DNA from: Bradyrhizobium mercantei
Lineage (GTDB): Bacteria > Pseudomonadota > Alphaproteobacteria > Rhizobiales > Xanthobacteraceae
Direction: 5' to 3'
Length of the DNA: 64,000 nt
NCBI RefSeq assembly: GCF_001982635.1
Contig: NZ_MKFI01000002.1
Coordinates: forward strand, 309,964 to 373,963
The notes under the pieces were generated by a model. The model did not search any database, was not told the DNA's origin, and worked only from the letters and a program-made list of their open reading frames with translations. Below, in pieces: positions 9,152-17,806 of this stretch. Positions within the stretch are counted from its first letter, which is position 1, and each line of letters opens with the position of its first letter. Both the position numbers and the translations under genes were made by a program.

Positions 9152-9397
9152 CTAGTCGTCGTCCCAGTCGTGACGACGGATCACGACGCCACGCTCGCGA
9201 TAGTAGTCGCGATGGTGGTACCAGCCGTGGTGCCAGCCGCGATCGTGCTCGCGGTACACGCGCGGACCGTCATATCGATCGCCGTAATAGCCGTGGCCGC
9301 TGCCGACATAGACGCCCACACCCTGTGCGCTGGCAATGGTCGGTGCCGCTATCGAGAGTGCCGCAACCGCGGCAAGAGCGTAAGTCAACTTCGTCAT
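9152..9397 (-). CDS. small secreted His/Tyr/Arg-rich protein
   Basis: An 81-residue protein with a clear signal peptide (MTKLTYALAAVAALSIAAPT, cleavage after ASAQ). The mature part is only ~56 residues and unusually rich in His, Tyr, Arg and Asp (HHGWYHHRDYYRERG, HDWDDD). The ATG is preceded by AAGGAGGATGCC, a strong binding site. The composition would suit metal binding or surface electrostatics (inference). Similar tiny exported proteins are common in this group. Confidence 0.75.
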   Translation of the reverse strand: MTKLTYALAAVAALSIAAPTIASAQGVGVYVGSGHGYYGDRYDGPRVYREHDRGWHHGWYHHRDYYRERGVVIRRHDWDDD

Positions 9398-9453
9398 GGC
9401 ATCCTCCTTATCCAGTACGCCGGGATAACGAGTGGCGTCCGCGCATGTTGCAG

Positions 9454-9468
9454 GAACAAGTTCGGAAC
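9454..9468 (-). promoter_or_regulatory. LexA-box-like GAAC-N7-GAAC
   Basis: GAAC at 9454-9457 and 9465-9468, spaced by seven bases: the alphaproteobacterial LexA half-site arrangement in reverse orientation. It lies 57-71 bp upstream of the secreted-protein gene ending at 9397. Such an 8-base pattern is expected about twice by chance in a window this size, so this is only suggestive. Confidence 0.3.
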
Positions 9469-9575
9469 TTTCCTGAACGCATGTTCAAGGTCATGGCGAA
9501 CGCGGCGCGATTTGCAGAGCGACGTTGAGGAACCGCGACAGCGTTCCGTTGGCGGGACCGTGGAGGTTGCCGCGC

Positions 9576-10481
9576 TTATATCGTGACACGATCGAAGTCG
9601 ACGGCCACGCGGCTGTTCGGGAAGATGCTCGTCGCCTCCGCCAAAATGTCCTGGTCCGGGTAGCGCCCCGAGATGTGCGTGAGGACGAGTTGCTTGACCC
9701 CGCTCCGCGCCGCGAGCGCGGCAGCCTCGGTCGCGGTCAAATGCCCGTACTCGCGCGCAGTGGCCGCGTCGCGCGCGAGAAACGTCGCTTCGATCACCAG
9801 CACGTCGGCATCCGCGACGTGACCGTCCAGCCCGTCGGTGGTTTCGGTATCGCCGACAATGACGAGCTTCCTTCGTCCCTCGGCGGGACCAAACACCTGG
9901 TCCGGATCGATGGTGCGGCCATCATCCAACCTCACCTGCCGTCCCTCCGCCAGCTCCTTGCGAACCGGCCCATCGGGCACGCGCAGCGCCAGCAGCCGGT
10001 CCGGGAGCAGATGCCGGCGGATCGCGCTCTGAAAGGAAAAAGCGAAGCTGTCCGTTTCCCGGTGGCGGACCGGAAAACAATCGATGGTGAAGTCGCCGGC
10101 GTCGATGACGCGTCCCTCGCTCAACGGCGCAAGCTCAAGCGGGATCGGCGCTCTGCCCTCGCCCCACAGCCCCGCCAGCATGCGGACCACGACATCGAGC
10201 GTGCCGGGCCCGGCATGAACAGTCATCGCATCCGAACTCTGCCGCAGTCGCAGCGTCGAGAACAGCCCGGGAATGCCGAGCACATGATCGAAATGCCCAT
10301 GCGTCAGCAACAGGTGATCAAGCCGTCGAAAGCCGGCGCCGCTCCGCAGCAGCTGGCGCTGCGTCCCCTCGCCGCAATCGATCAGGATACGACTGCCGCC
10401 CGCCTCGACGAGGATGCCCGGGTGATTGCGCTCGGCGGACGGCACGCTGGCCGACGTTCCGAGAAAAGTCAGCGCGAACAT
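9576..10481 (-). CDS. rnz: ribonuclease Z (tRNA 3' processing)
   Basis: A 301-residue metallo-beta-lactamase-fold protein. It has the nuclease signature HGHFDH at 61-66, an early FLGTSASVPS strand, HRETDSFAF in the middle, GDTETTDG and the late LTHISGRY histidine motif. The length fits the short bacterial RNase Z (~300 residues), which removes 3' trailers from pre-tRNAs or trims CCA-containing tRNAs. It stands alone between minus-strand small genes. Arylsulfatase-type MBL enzymes are an alternative, but the motif order fits RNase Z well. Confidence 0.9.
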   Translation of the reverse strand: MFALTFLGTSASVPSAERNHPGILVEAGGSRILIDCGEGTQRQLLRSGAGFRRLDHLLLTHGHFDHVLGIPGLFSTLRLRQSSDAMTVHAGPGTLDVVVRMLAGLWGEGRAPIPLELAPLSEGRVIDAGDFTIDCFPVRHRETDSFAFSFQSAIRRHLLPDRLLALRVPDGPVRKELAEGRQVRLDDGRTIDPDQVFGPAEGRRKLVIVGDTETTDGLDGHVADADVLVIEATFLARDAATAREYGHLTATEAAALAARSGVKQLVLTHISGRYPDQDILAEATSIFPNSRVAVDFDRVTI

Positions 10482-10636
10482 CGCAGCACCTCGTCGTTGC
10501 CGACTGCCGGCGGCTGCATGCCGCCGGGATGCCGCATCTGATGGCAGCCTCGCCCTCGGTGTTCAAGCGCTTCGATGGCTTGCGTTGGAAAACCGTCAGC
10601 CTCGTCCGGGCAGTCGCGCCGTACCCTCTCGATCGG

Positions 10637-10831
10637 TCACAGCCTTAGGCATCGAAACAGTTGCGCGAGCGCGGTGTTGGCGGATTGGGCGCGGCGCTCG
10701 AGGAGCTCGGCGGCAGTGGCGTAGTTGCGCGCCAGGATCTGGAGCGCGCGGCGGGCATCCGGCAGCGTGGATTGCTCGGCCATCTCCAGGCACTGGTGCT
10801 CGAAATATCTGAGCTCCTCAAGTTCGGTCAT
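10637..10831 (-). CDS. small helical protein, unknown
   Basis: A 64-residue, almost entirely alpha-helical protein (MTELEELRYFEHQCLEMAEQ, then DARRALQILARNYATAAELL), cytosolic, no motif. This short-protein pattern is common in Bradyrhizobium. It lies ~155 bp upstream of rnz on the same strand, so co-transcription is possible. Confidence 0.6.
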   Translation of the reverse strand: MTELEELRYFEHQCLEMAEQSTLPDARRALQILARNYATAAELLERRAQSANTALAQLFRCLRL

Positions 10832-11128
10832 TTGCGATTCGTCCGATCAGGTTCTGTATTGTCGAACCCAGTGCATCTGCGACCTAGTGAAAGTTTGGCA
10901 AGATTGTTACGGGCCCCTGACTATCTGGTCGGAGTGTTTCTGGACCCATGATTTGATAATCACCGCTCCGTGACCCGCGCGGATGCGCGCTACGCGAATC
11001 GACAAGCGCACCCGATCGCATCAATATGCGTGAGTCTTGCTTGGGGCGCAGCAACGTCGTGACCGGAGCGTGGGGCATCTTCGCGAAATCTGCGGCGGCG
11101 CCGCGTTGAGTTGGCTTTGTTGAACCAG
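10832..11128. other. intergenic, nothing recognised
   Basis: About 300 bp between divergent small genes. Somewhat AT-richer near 10850-10970, probably promoter DNA. No repeat, hairpin or frame that I can support. Confidence 0.4.
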
Positions 11129-11299
11129 ATGAAGAAGCGCGATTGGGTCTTCGTGGCGTGCTGTGTCGCAGGTGCGCTGCTGTTCGGTGTCTGGAGCTTC
11201 CAGATGGGCCTGGCGTTTCATCGCTCTCAGCAGGGCCCAACCGATCTCTCCAGCTCGCACCGGCACAGCCAGGACGGCTCCCCCGCACCGACGGACTAA
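11129..11299 (+). CDS. small single-pass membrane protein
   Basis: From the ATG at 11129 this is 56 residues: KKRD, a hydrophobic helix (WVFVACCVAGALLFGVWSF), then a polar Ser/His-rich tail. A TTG at 11111 is an alternative start; neither has a good binding site. The last 4 bp overlap the convergent gene ending at 11296. Function unknown. Confidence 0.45.
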   Translation: MKKRDWVFVACCVAGALLFGVWSFQMGLAFHRSQQGPTDLSSSHRHSQDGSPAPTD

Positions 11300-11754
11300 G
11301 CCCAGGCCAAGCCGGCAACGACGGCGCCGTCATCGTCGTCGGTCCTCGCGCGCGTGGGCTGCCTGCGGCGCGTGCCGTCCCTGGCGCGACGGTGACGCAT
11401 GTCGAACCCGCGTAGCACGCCCGGCACTTGGCGTACCATGCCGCGGACGAACCCGATGGCCTGCCTGACGACGGCCACGATGGTCGCCACGCGCGTGAAC
11501 AGGCCGATCAGGAAGATCATCGAGAAGACGTCGATATAGGCCAGCGCGTCGCCGACCAGCATCAGCTCGGGAGGCAGCGGGATCCGGTGCAGATAGGCGC
11601 CGATCACGATGACGACCGGGATCAGGGCGATCAGCTTGCGCAGCGTCAGGCGGTCGAGCAAGGCCGCGAGCTCGACGACCAGGATCTGCCAGAGCCAGTC
11701 GCCGAACGCCGCCGGCCTGTCGATCGTCCAGGTCTGCCACAACCGTTTCCACAT
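11296..11754 (-). CDS. membrane protein, unknown
   Basis: A 152-residue protein with an amphipathic start (MWKRLWQTWTIDRPAAFGDW), two clear membrane helices (about 44-60 and 75-95) and a strongly basic C-terminal tail (RHRRARDGTRRRQPTRARTD). The first half is typical of small Bradyrhizobium inner-membrane proteins. The basic tail overlaps the convergent neighbour. No function can be inferred. Confidence 0.6.
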   Translation of the reverse strand: MWKRLWQTWTIDRPAAFGDWLWQILVVELAALLDRLTLRKLIALIPVVIVIGAYLHRIPLPPELMLVGDALAYIDVFSMIFLIGLFTRVATIVAVVRQAIGFVRGMVRQVPGVLRGFDMRHRRARDGTRRRQPTRARTDDDDGAVVAGLAWA

Positions 11755-11801
11755 CGCGGCGTCCGCCTCGTCTGGGGGCTGTTAGGGGCAATTAACGGCG
11801 G

Positions 11802-11966
11802 CTACGGTTTCGACGACGCTTCGCTGCCATCGCCCTCGATTGCGGCGCCTTGCCCATCCGCAGCATCGGCCGATGGAAAAATGCGCTCGTAGTTCGCGCG
11901 GGCCTCGCGGATCAGACGCGCGCGCTCCCGTTCGGATTTCGAGATGAACCTGATGATCTCACCCAT
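11802..11966 (-). CDS. 54-residue helical small protein
   Basis: The ATG (complement of 11964-11966) opens a 54-residue frame starting MGEIIRFISKSERERARLIR. A basic helix (REARANYERIF) and an acidic tail follow. TTGGAGAGACAA upstream gives a GGAGAG binding site. Proteins beginning MG-IIRFI-KSER-RARLIREAR recur in Bradyrhizobium as short cytosolic proteins of unknown role. It sits 47 bp upstream of the membrane protein on the same strand. Confidence 0.65.
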   Translation of the reverse strand: MGEIIRFISKSERERARLIREARANYERIFPSADAADGQGAAIEGDGSEASSKP

Positions 11967-12055
11967 TTGTCTCTCCAACGCAGAGGGTCACTCTGCGGCT
12001 ATCCGCAATGCAACCATCGTGCCTGATGTCACGGAACCGACGTCCATGCTCCCGC

Positions 12056-12316
12056 TCAGCGGACCGCCCGCGGCGCCATGCGCTGCTGGCTGAACGCAAC
12101 CCGCGGATTGACGCCGCAATAGGCGTCGCGGCCTGAGGCCGACGCCTGGCACTGCTGGTAGGTCTGGTAGCCGCAATAACCGGGATATCCCTCCTGGCGG
12201 CCCTGGATGCACCAGGGATAGTCATAGGGATCGGCGGCGGCCGGCTGTGCGGAGCCGACAATCCAGCTCGCCCCGAGCGCCGCGAACGCCAGAATTGCCC
12301 AATTCGACCTGCGCAT
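12056..12316 (-). CDS. DUF3551-like small secreted protein
   Basis: From the ATG at 12316 (GGAAG upstream) this is 86 residues: a signal peptide (MRRSNWAILAFAALGASWIV, cleavage near AAADP), then a Cys/Tyr-rich core (YPWCIQGRQEGYPGYCGY, YQQCQASASGRDAYCGVNP) with four cysteines. This pattern matches the DUF3551 family of small exported proteins abundant in Bradyrhizobium. Probably periplasmic with two disulfides; role unknown. Confidence 0.7.
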   Translation of the reverse strand: MRRSNWAILAFAALGASWIVGSAQPAAADPYDYPWCIQGRQEGYPGYCGYQTYQQCQASASGRDAYCGVNPRVAFSQQRMAPRAVR

Positions 12317-12471
12317 GATCCTGCTTCCTTCCTCGATCGGCACCCAGCCGCTGATCTAGGTACGCAGGCGAAATCTGCGAGGTTTCCGCTCGCAGCCTCA
12401 AGAAGCTGTGACCCGGGCGTGACGGACCTGATGTCGAAGCGAAAAATGCCGTGAACGGATCTGCAGGGCAC

Positions 12472-12515
12472 AAAAAAACGAGGCCCGGTGTGCCTAGGAG
12501 ACCGGGCCTCGTTTC
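12472..12515 (-). terminator. strong intrinsic terminator after 3-hydroxybutyryl-CoA dehydrogenase
   Basis: ACGAGGCCCGGT and ACCGGGCCTCGT form a perfect 12-bp stem around an 11-nt loop. On the minus strand it is followed by T7. It lies about 100 bp past the stop of the dehydrogenase gene; the plus side has only TTTCT. Confidence 0.85.
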
Positions 12516-12614
12516 TGATGTCCCCCGCCTCGTGGCGGATCAGGGCTTTTGGTTACGCGAGCTTGTCCGCGCGATCCATCCCGGATGACTACGGGGTCGG
12601 GCGCGCGAAAGGCC

Positions 12615-13466
12615 TCACTTGCTGTAGCTGTAGAATCCCTGCCCGGTCTTGCGGCCGAGGTGGCCGGCATCGACCATCTCCTTCAAGAGCGGCGCCGGCC
12701 GGTATTTGGGATCGTTGAAGCCGGTGTAGAACACCTCCATCACCGACAGCATCGTGTCGAGCCCGATCAGGTCGGCAAGCGCGAGCGGTCCGATCGGATG
12801 GTTGCAGCCGAGCTTCATGCCGGCATCGATCTCCTCCGCGGTCGCGATGCCTTCCTGCAACGCGAAGATCGCCTCGTTGATCATCGGGCAGAGGATGCGG
12901 TTCACCGCAAAGCCCGGGCTGTTCTTCGCCGTGATCGCGACCTTGCCGACACGCTTGGCGAAGGCTTCGGCCTTGGCGACCGTGTCGTCGGAAGTCTGCA
13001 AGCCCCGGATCAATTCGAGCAGCGCCATCACCGGGACAGGATTGAAGAAATGCATCCCGATGAAGCGGTCGGGACGATCGGTGGAAGCCGCAAGGCGGGT
13101 GATCGAGATCGACGAGGTGTTGGTTGCCACCAGCGCGCTCGGCTTCAGCCCGGCGCAGAGATCCTTCAGGATCTTGACCTTCAGCTCCTCGTTCTCGGTC
13201 GCGGCCTCGATCACGAGATCGCACGCCGCAAGCCTGGACTTGTCGGTGGTCGCAACGATGCGTGCGAGCGTCGCGTCGCGATCGGCCGCGGTCATCTTCT
13301 CCTTGCTGACCAGGCGATCGAGACTGCTCCCGACCGTCTTCAGGCCGCGTTGCACCGCCGCGTCGGAGATATCCACCATGGTGACGGCAAGCCCCGCCGC
13401 CGCGCAGATCTGCGCGATGCCGTTGCCCATGGTCCCGGCGCCGATAATGCCAACCGTCTCGATCAT
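12615..13466 (-). CDS. 3-hydroxybutyryl-CoA dehydrogenase
   Basis: A 283-residue enzyme that reduces acetoacetyl-CoA or oxidises 3-hydroxybutyryl-CoA with NAD(P). The N-terminal Rossmann motif is [27 protein letters not shown] carries the catalytic His, [20 protein letters not shown] carries the family signature, and the end is the typical [10 protein letters not shown]. The start at 13466 follows GAGGGACGAAAACA; an upstream in-frame ATG adds only basic residues. It stands alone with its own terminator, fitting butanoate/PHB metabolism. Often named hbd, hbdA or mmgB; I leave the symbol empty. Confidence 0.92.
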   Translation of the reverse strand: MIETVGIIGAGTMGNGIAQICAAAGLAVTMVDISDAAVQRGLKTVGSSLDRLVSKEKMTAADRDATLARIVATTDKSRLAACDLVIEAATENEELKVKILKDLCAGLKPSALVATNTSSISITRLAASTDRPDRFIGMHFFNPVPVMALLELIRGLQTSDDTVAKAEAFAKRVGKVAITAKNSPGFAVNRILCPMINEAIFALQEGIATAEEIDAGMKLGCNHPIGPLALADLIGLDTMLSVMEVFYTGFNDPKYRPAPLLKEMVDAGHLGRKTGQGFYSYSK

Positions 13467-13602
13467 TGTTTTCGTCCCTCGTCGCTTGCGCAGCCGCACG
13501 GCCGCATCGTCAAAACCGGCGGACCGTGCGGCCCGCGATTGGCGCAGGAATAGCAGTCCGGCCGGACGGCCGATACAGGAGATGGCGGTATTCTGATGGG
13601 GT

Positions 13603-13794
13603 TTATTCGGGGCGCGGCGGCACAGGTCGCCGTGGCGGGACGGCGGTGCGAGGCGGCAGTTCGGTCCGGGTCGGCTCGGACCTGCGCGACGGCTCGAGCG
13701 CGCGGTTCAGTCGCACGATCCACCAGGCCAGCCGCCCGTAGCTGCGGCGCAATGCGGGTACGAGCCCGTCTTCGATGTCCTGGTCACGATCCAT
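13603..13794 (-). CDS. small basic Pro/Arg-rich protein, uncertain
   Basis: From the ATG at 13794 (AGGGG just upstream, though very close) this is 63 residues: [33 protein letters not shown], then an Arg/Pro-rich tail. A second ATG lies 21 bp upstream. The first half looks like a real amphipathic helix; the tail may simply reflect GC-rich sequence. Confidence 0.4.
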   Translation of the reverse strand: MDRDQDIEDGLVPALRRSYGRLAWWIVRLNRALEPSRRSEPTRTELPPRTAVPPRRPVPPRPE

Positions 13795-13815
13795 ACCCCT
13801 ATCGTTAACGTGCAT

Positions 13816-14450
13816 CCTTGAAGGAACGGTGAGCGCCATCAGGCACTGCGCCGGCAATCGTTAGGAACTTGGCAACTATTTCGCGCAAGCCTTGCTAGGT
13901 TCAAGCCTCGTCAGGCTGACGGCACCAGCGCCGGTAGTCTCCCGGATTGCACTGGAAAGTCCCTGCGCTGCAGCATGACAATGCCAGTGCGACTCGCATT
14001 TAGTTGATCGAATTTTCTGCCTAACGCCGCGACACAAGGAAATTAGACGACGAAGGGCTACGCCCATGCTTTCTGAAAAATTCTTTTTGGTTCTTGAGAC
14101 GTTGCTGAACGGCCAGACCCATTCCGACGGAAGCCCGCGTGTGGTGAGCACCTCGCCCCACGTCCCGATCAAGCTCCCGCGCGTAAGCCAACCGGAAGGC
14201 AAACTCCCTCGCTAGGCCTGTTGCTGACGGCAGCTTGGTCACCACGGGGTTCTCAGCGCGCCGCAGCCGCGCCGCCGCGGAATGCTGGTCGCGACATTGC
14301 TGCGCGTGCCGGCTGGATGGTCGCCGCGACGCACGAAGCCAGCGTGACGCATGAAGCCTGGTGGCGGGAGCAGCCCCTCGCCCGTGATCCATCTCATAGT
14401 TGGTCGAGCTGAGCCGCGCTACACCGCTCCCGCAACGAAGTGGTGCCGCC
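13816..14450. other. gene-poor stretch, no supported gene
   Basis: About 600 bp with open frames on both strands but none with both a binding site and protein-like composition; they are Arg/Ser/Ala-rich in the way random GC-rich frames are. The 14030-14100 part is AT-richer. It could be decayed coding DNA. Confidence 0.4.
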
Positions 14451-14666
14451 GTGGACCATGACACCGACAGCAGGATCGATTTCGGAAGCATCGCCGTCGC
14501 GATCTGCGTCGCCGCCTACACGGCGATCATGCTTGCCTATCTTGCCCAATACGATCTCGGCCTATCAGCCACGCAGACGCGTCATCTCTCGATGGCGGCT
14601 GCGCTGTTCCTGGCGCTGCCGGTCGCGCTGGATTTGCTGCGCGCCGGAGCCGGCAACGCGCGCTGA
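14451..14666 (+). CDS. small two-helix membrane protein
   Basis: Starting at GTG 14451 it is 71 residues, with two hydrophobic helices (SIAVAICVAAYTAIMLAYLA and MAAALFLALPVALDLL) joined by a polar loop. The start is uncertain: a GTG 51 bp upstream is in frame and neither has a strong binding site. No function inferred. Confidence 0.45.
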   Translation: MDHDTDSRIDFGSIAVAICVAAYTAIMLAYLAQYDLGLSATQTRHLSMAAALFLALPVALDLLRAGAGNAR

Positions 14667-14796
14667 CGCCGGCATCGGCGCGGCTGCCGCATCTGATCGT
14701 CCCCTGCCGCAAACGTCTCTGCACAAACATACCGCTAGGTGAAGCGACGCGAATCAGCGTTACTTTGCAACTGATCGCTTCGTGGGATTTGGCGGC

Positions 14797-15069
14797 ATGA
14801 CCCAACCCGGCGTCCTTGATCAGAAAGCTCTGGATCAAAAGGCTTTGGATCAGAACATTCGCGAATTGCAGGAATGGCTGCGCAAAGCCTGGCAGCAACT
14901 CGCTGACCCTTCGCTCACCGCCTTCTCCCGTCGCGAACTGCGCAACCAGATGAAGCAATGCAACGCCGATCTGCGGGTGCAGCTGCGGACCGTTTCCGAG
15001 CGGACGGCAATGCAGCCGGCTTCGTCTGGCAGGACCTTCGCCAAGCCGGCGCTGCGGATACTCGCCTAA
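14797..15069 (+). CDS. small protein with ALDQK repeats
   Basis: A 90-residue cytosolic protein from ATG 14797. Near its N-terminus a five-residue unit repeats (LDQKALDQKALDQN), encoded by near-identical 15-bp units with synonymous changes. It is followed by a helical region (NIRELQEWLRKAWQQLAD, SRRELRNQMKQCNADL). The composition is convincing, but no family is recognised. The repeat would form one face of a helix or short coiled coil. Confidence 0.55.
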   Translation: MTQPGVLDQKALDQKALDQNIRELQEWLRKAWQQLADPSLTAFSRRELRNQMKQCNADLRVQLRTVSERTAMQPASSGRTFAKPALRILA

Positions 15070-15247
15070 AACTTGTTCAGCCGTCACGGACGCCAGCGCG
15101 CCAAAATGCCGCGATCTCCTGCTGCATGCGCGCCATACGCACCCTCTGCTTGTGCAGGAACGCCCGACAAGGCACAGCAAAACCGCGCCGGAATGCCTAT
15201 ATAGGGCATCGTAGCGCGGCCAGCGCCGCCAAAGCTTAGGGACTCCC

Positions 15248-16537
15248 GTGTTATATCTGGAACTTGCGATCGTGGCGGTCTTGATCGTCGTCAACGGTCT
15301 GTTGTCGATGTCGGAGCTCGCGATCGTCTCCTCCCGTCCGGCGCGCCTCGCCGCGCTGGTCGAACGCGGCGTCAGCGGTTCGCGCCGCGCGCTGGCGCTG
15401 GCCTCCGATCCCGGAAAATTCCTGTCCACCGTGCAGATCGGCATCACGCTGATCGGCGTGCTGTCGGGTGCGTTCTCGGGCGCAACGCTCGGCCAACGGC
15501 TCGCGCAATGGCTGTTCGAGGTCGGGCTCGCCGCGAACGTCGCCGATGCGGCCGGTGTCGGCATCGTCGTCGGCGTCATCACCTATGCCTCGCTGATCGT
15601 CGGCGAGCTGGTGCCGAAGCAGATTGCGCTGCGCGACCCGGAATCCGTCGCGGTGCGGGTCGCGCCGGCCATGACCATGATGGCGCGGCTGTCGCTGCCG
15701 CTGGTGTGGCTGCTCGACCGTTCCGGCAAGCTGTTGCTGTGGATCCTCGGCCATCGCGAGGATGCGCAGGACCGCGTCAGCGAGGACGAGATCAAGACGC
15801 TGGTGGTGGAAGCCGAGAACGCCGGCGTGCTGGAGCCCGGCGAAAAGGAGATGATCGCCGGCGTGATGCGGCTCGGCGACCTGCCGGTTGGCGCCGTGAT
15901 GACGCCGCGCCACGAGGTCAGCCTGATCGACCTCGCCGCTCCCGCGCCCGAGATCCTGTCGACGCTGCAGAAGAGCAATCATTCGCGCTGCGTGGTGTTC
16001 GACGGCAACCGCGATCATGCGCTCGGCATCGTGCAGGCCAAGGACGTGCTCGACGTCTACCTCGCCGGCCAGACACCCGACATCCGCGCGCTGACGCGCG
16101 ACGCGCCGATCATTCCGGAGACCGTCGACGCCCGCGACGTGGTCGCGATCCTGCGCGACTCCGCGGTGCATATCGGCCTCGTGCACGATGAATACGGCAC
16201 CTTCCAGGGCGTCGTCACCAGCGCCGACATCCTCGAGGCCATCGTCGGCGCTTTCCACACCGAGGAAGGTCCGGCCGAGCCCGCCTATGTCAGGCGCGCC
16301 GACGGCTCCTATCTGATTTCAGGCTGGATGCCGGCGCTCGAGTTCAGCGAGCTGCTCGGCATCGCGCTGCCCTCGCCGCGGCCCTACCAGACCGCCGCCG
16401 GCTTCCTGCTGCATGCTTTCGGCGCAATCCCCGATGTCGGCGCCAAAACCACCGCGCAGGGCTGGGAATTCGAGATCGTCGATCTCGACGGCCGGCGCAT
16501 CGACAAGGTGCTGGCCGGCAAGCTGCCGGCAGCCTGA
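15248..16537 (+). CDS. HlyC/CorC (CNNM-type) membrane protein
   Basis: A 429-residue inner-membrane protein starting at GTG. It has an N-terminal DUF21/CNNM domain (~1-180) with four hydrophobic stretches and the motif IGITLIGVLSGAFSG. A CBS-domain pair follows (~200-325; MTPRHEVSLIDL and VHDEYGTFQGVVTSADIL), then a C-terminal CorC_HlyC domain (~340-425; GSYLISGWMPALEF). Members are linked to Mg2+/Co2+ export or resistance, with nucleotide sensing by the CBS pair. Hemolysin naming is historical. Monocistronic here. Confidence 0.88.
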   Translation: MLYLELAIVAVLIVVNGLLSMSELAIVSSRPARLAALVERGVSGSRRALALASDPGKFLSTVQIGITLIGVLSGAFSGATLGQRLAQWLFEVGLAANVADAAGVGIVVGVITYASLIVGELVPKQIALRDPESVAVRVAPAMTMMARLSLPLVWLLDRSGKLLLWILGHREDAQDRVSEDEIKTLVVEAENAGVLEPGEKEMIAGVMRLGDLPVGAVMTPRHEVSLIDLAAPAPEILSTLQKSNHSRCVVFDGNRDHALGIVQAKDVLDVYLAGQTPDIRALTRDAPIIPETVDARDVVAILRDSAVHIGLVHDEYGTFQGVVTSADILEAIVGAFHTEEGPAEPAYVRRADGSYLISGWMPALEFSELLGIALPSPRPYQTAAGFLLHAFGAIPDVGAKTTAQGWEFEIVDLDGRRIDKVLAGKLPAA

Positions 16538-16653
16538 CATTGCCAGCCGGCCGACCTGTTGATAACGGGCAGGATGACAAAACAGGCGGCCGCGCTGTGC
16601 TATCGGCATAACGGCAGCTCAAGTCCCCCAGACTAACCCCACGGAATGATCCC

Positions 16654-17253
16654 ATGCGCATTACCCTCGTCGGTTCCCGCCATTTCGGCGTGACGACCCT
16701 GAACATGCTGCGCAACCACCATGTCACGCTGGTCAGGGTGGTCGTCCATGACGGCGAGGACCGGCTGGCGGCAGCGGCCAGGGCGGCCGGCATCGAAGTC
16801 GTCGTCCAGGCCGATCCCAAGCTGGTGACGGCTGCCGAGATCGCACCAGGCACCGACCTGATCGTGACCGCGCACAGCCACGCCCGCGTCAGCAAGGAGG
16901 CGCTTGCCGTGGCCAAGTTTGGCGGCATCGGCTACCACCCGTCGCTGCTGCCCCGCCATCGCGGCATCGCAGCGGTGGAATGGACCATCAAGGAAGGCGA
17001 TCCGATCGCCGGCGGCAGCATCTACCACCTCGCCGACCGCATGGACGCCGGCGCCATCGCCGCGCAGGACTGGGTGTTCGTCAAGAAGGGCGAGACCGCC
17101 CGCGAACTGTGGGAGCGCGCGCTGGCGCCGCTCGGCCTGCGCCTGCTCGGCGAGGTGATCGACTACGGCAAGGTCAACGGCGCGCTGCCGGCCAAGCCGC
17201 AGGATGAGCAGTTTGCGACCAAGGCGCCCAGTCTGACCCCCGGCAAGCACTAG
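16654..17253 (+). CDS. stand-alone formyltransferase-fold protein
   Basis: A 199-residue protein with the formyl-transferase Rossmann fold: MRITLVGSRHFGVTTLNML at the start, AHSHARVSKEAL, then the catalytic-loop signature HPSLLPRHRGIAAVEW and MDAGAIAAQDWVFV. It matches the catalytic half of methionyl-tRNA formyltransferase (Fmt, ~310 residues) but lacks the C-terminal tRNA-binding domain. The usual Asn/His/Asp triad is only partly visible: His in HPSLLP and Asp in MDAG, with Ala-His-Ser where Fmt has the Asn. It may formylate a small molecule (for example a nucleotide sugar). Confidence 0.75.
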   Translation: MRITLVGSRHFGVTTLNMLRNHHVTLVRVVVHDGEDRLAAAARAAGIEVVVQADPKLVTAAEIAPGTDLIVTAHSHARVSKEALAVAKFGGIGYHPSLLPRHRGIAAVEWTIKEGDPIAGGSIYHLADRMDAGAIAAQDWVFVKKGETARELWERALAPLGLRLLGEVIDYGKVNGALPAKPQDEQFATKAPSLTPGKH

Positions 17254-17262
17254 TTCGGACCT

Positions 17263-17282
17263 CGGTATCAATATACCGAGGC
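17263..17282. other. perfect hairpin after formyltransferase gene
   Basis: CTCGGTAT and ATACCGAG form an 8-bp perfect stem with a CAAT loop, about 10 bp beyond the stop. There is no T-run, so it is more likely an RNA-stability element than a standard terminator. Confidence 0.5.
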
Positions 17283-17446
17283 TCAGAGGCCCGGGATCAG
17301 ATTCTTCGTTCCAGACCCGGAACCGAATTCACCATGATGTGTTTGAGTTCACAGGAACATTTGGGGACTCTCGCGACGCAGCAAATTTTGAACACATTGT
17401 GACAGGATAAGCCGCGTCATCACACGAAATTACAGGGATTTGATTC

Positions 17447-17806
17447 ATGCGTTCGATCCGCATTCGCGACCTGATTTTGGTCACTTCGGTCGCTTCGGCT
17501 GCCGCCCTCACCTCCGCTCCGGCCTCTGCTCAGCAGCCTTATGACGGCCTTTGGAGCGTCACCGTCGTCACCAAGACCGGCAGCTGCGAACCGTCGTCCA
17601 GCTCGACCGTGACCGTCGCGGATGGAAAGATCTCGGCACAGGGCGCGGCGGTCTCCGGCACCGTCGGCAGCGGGGGACTTGTGCGAGTCTCGATCAATGG
17701 TGCATATGCGAACGGACAACTCAGTGGCAACTCCGGATCGGGGAAGTGGAATGGGGCATCAGCTGGCGTACCGTGCAGCGGCCGATGGGAAGCGTCCCGT
17801 CAGTAA
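17447..17806 (+). CDS. small secreted protein, unknown
   Basis: A 119-residue exported protein. The signal peptide (basic start, VTSVASAAALTSAPASAQ) is followed by a Gly/Ser-rich beta-type domain (YDGLWSVTVVTKTGSCEPSS, GVPCSGRWEASRQ) with two cysteines near the ends of the domain. It resembles a family of short exported proteins in Bradyrhizobium with a ~100-residue beta-sheet core. Its 3' end overlaps the start of the next, similarly exported protein. Confidence 0.7.
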   Translation: MRSIRIRDLILVTSVASAAALTSAPASAQQPYDGLWSVTVVTKTGSCEPSSSSTVTVADGKISAQGAAVSGTVGSGGLVRVSINGAYANGQLSGNSGSGKWNGASAGVPCSGRWEASRQ

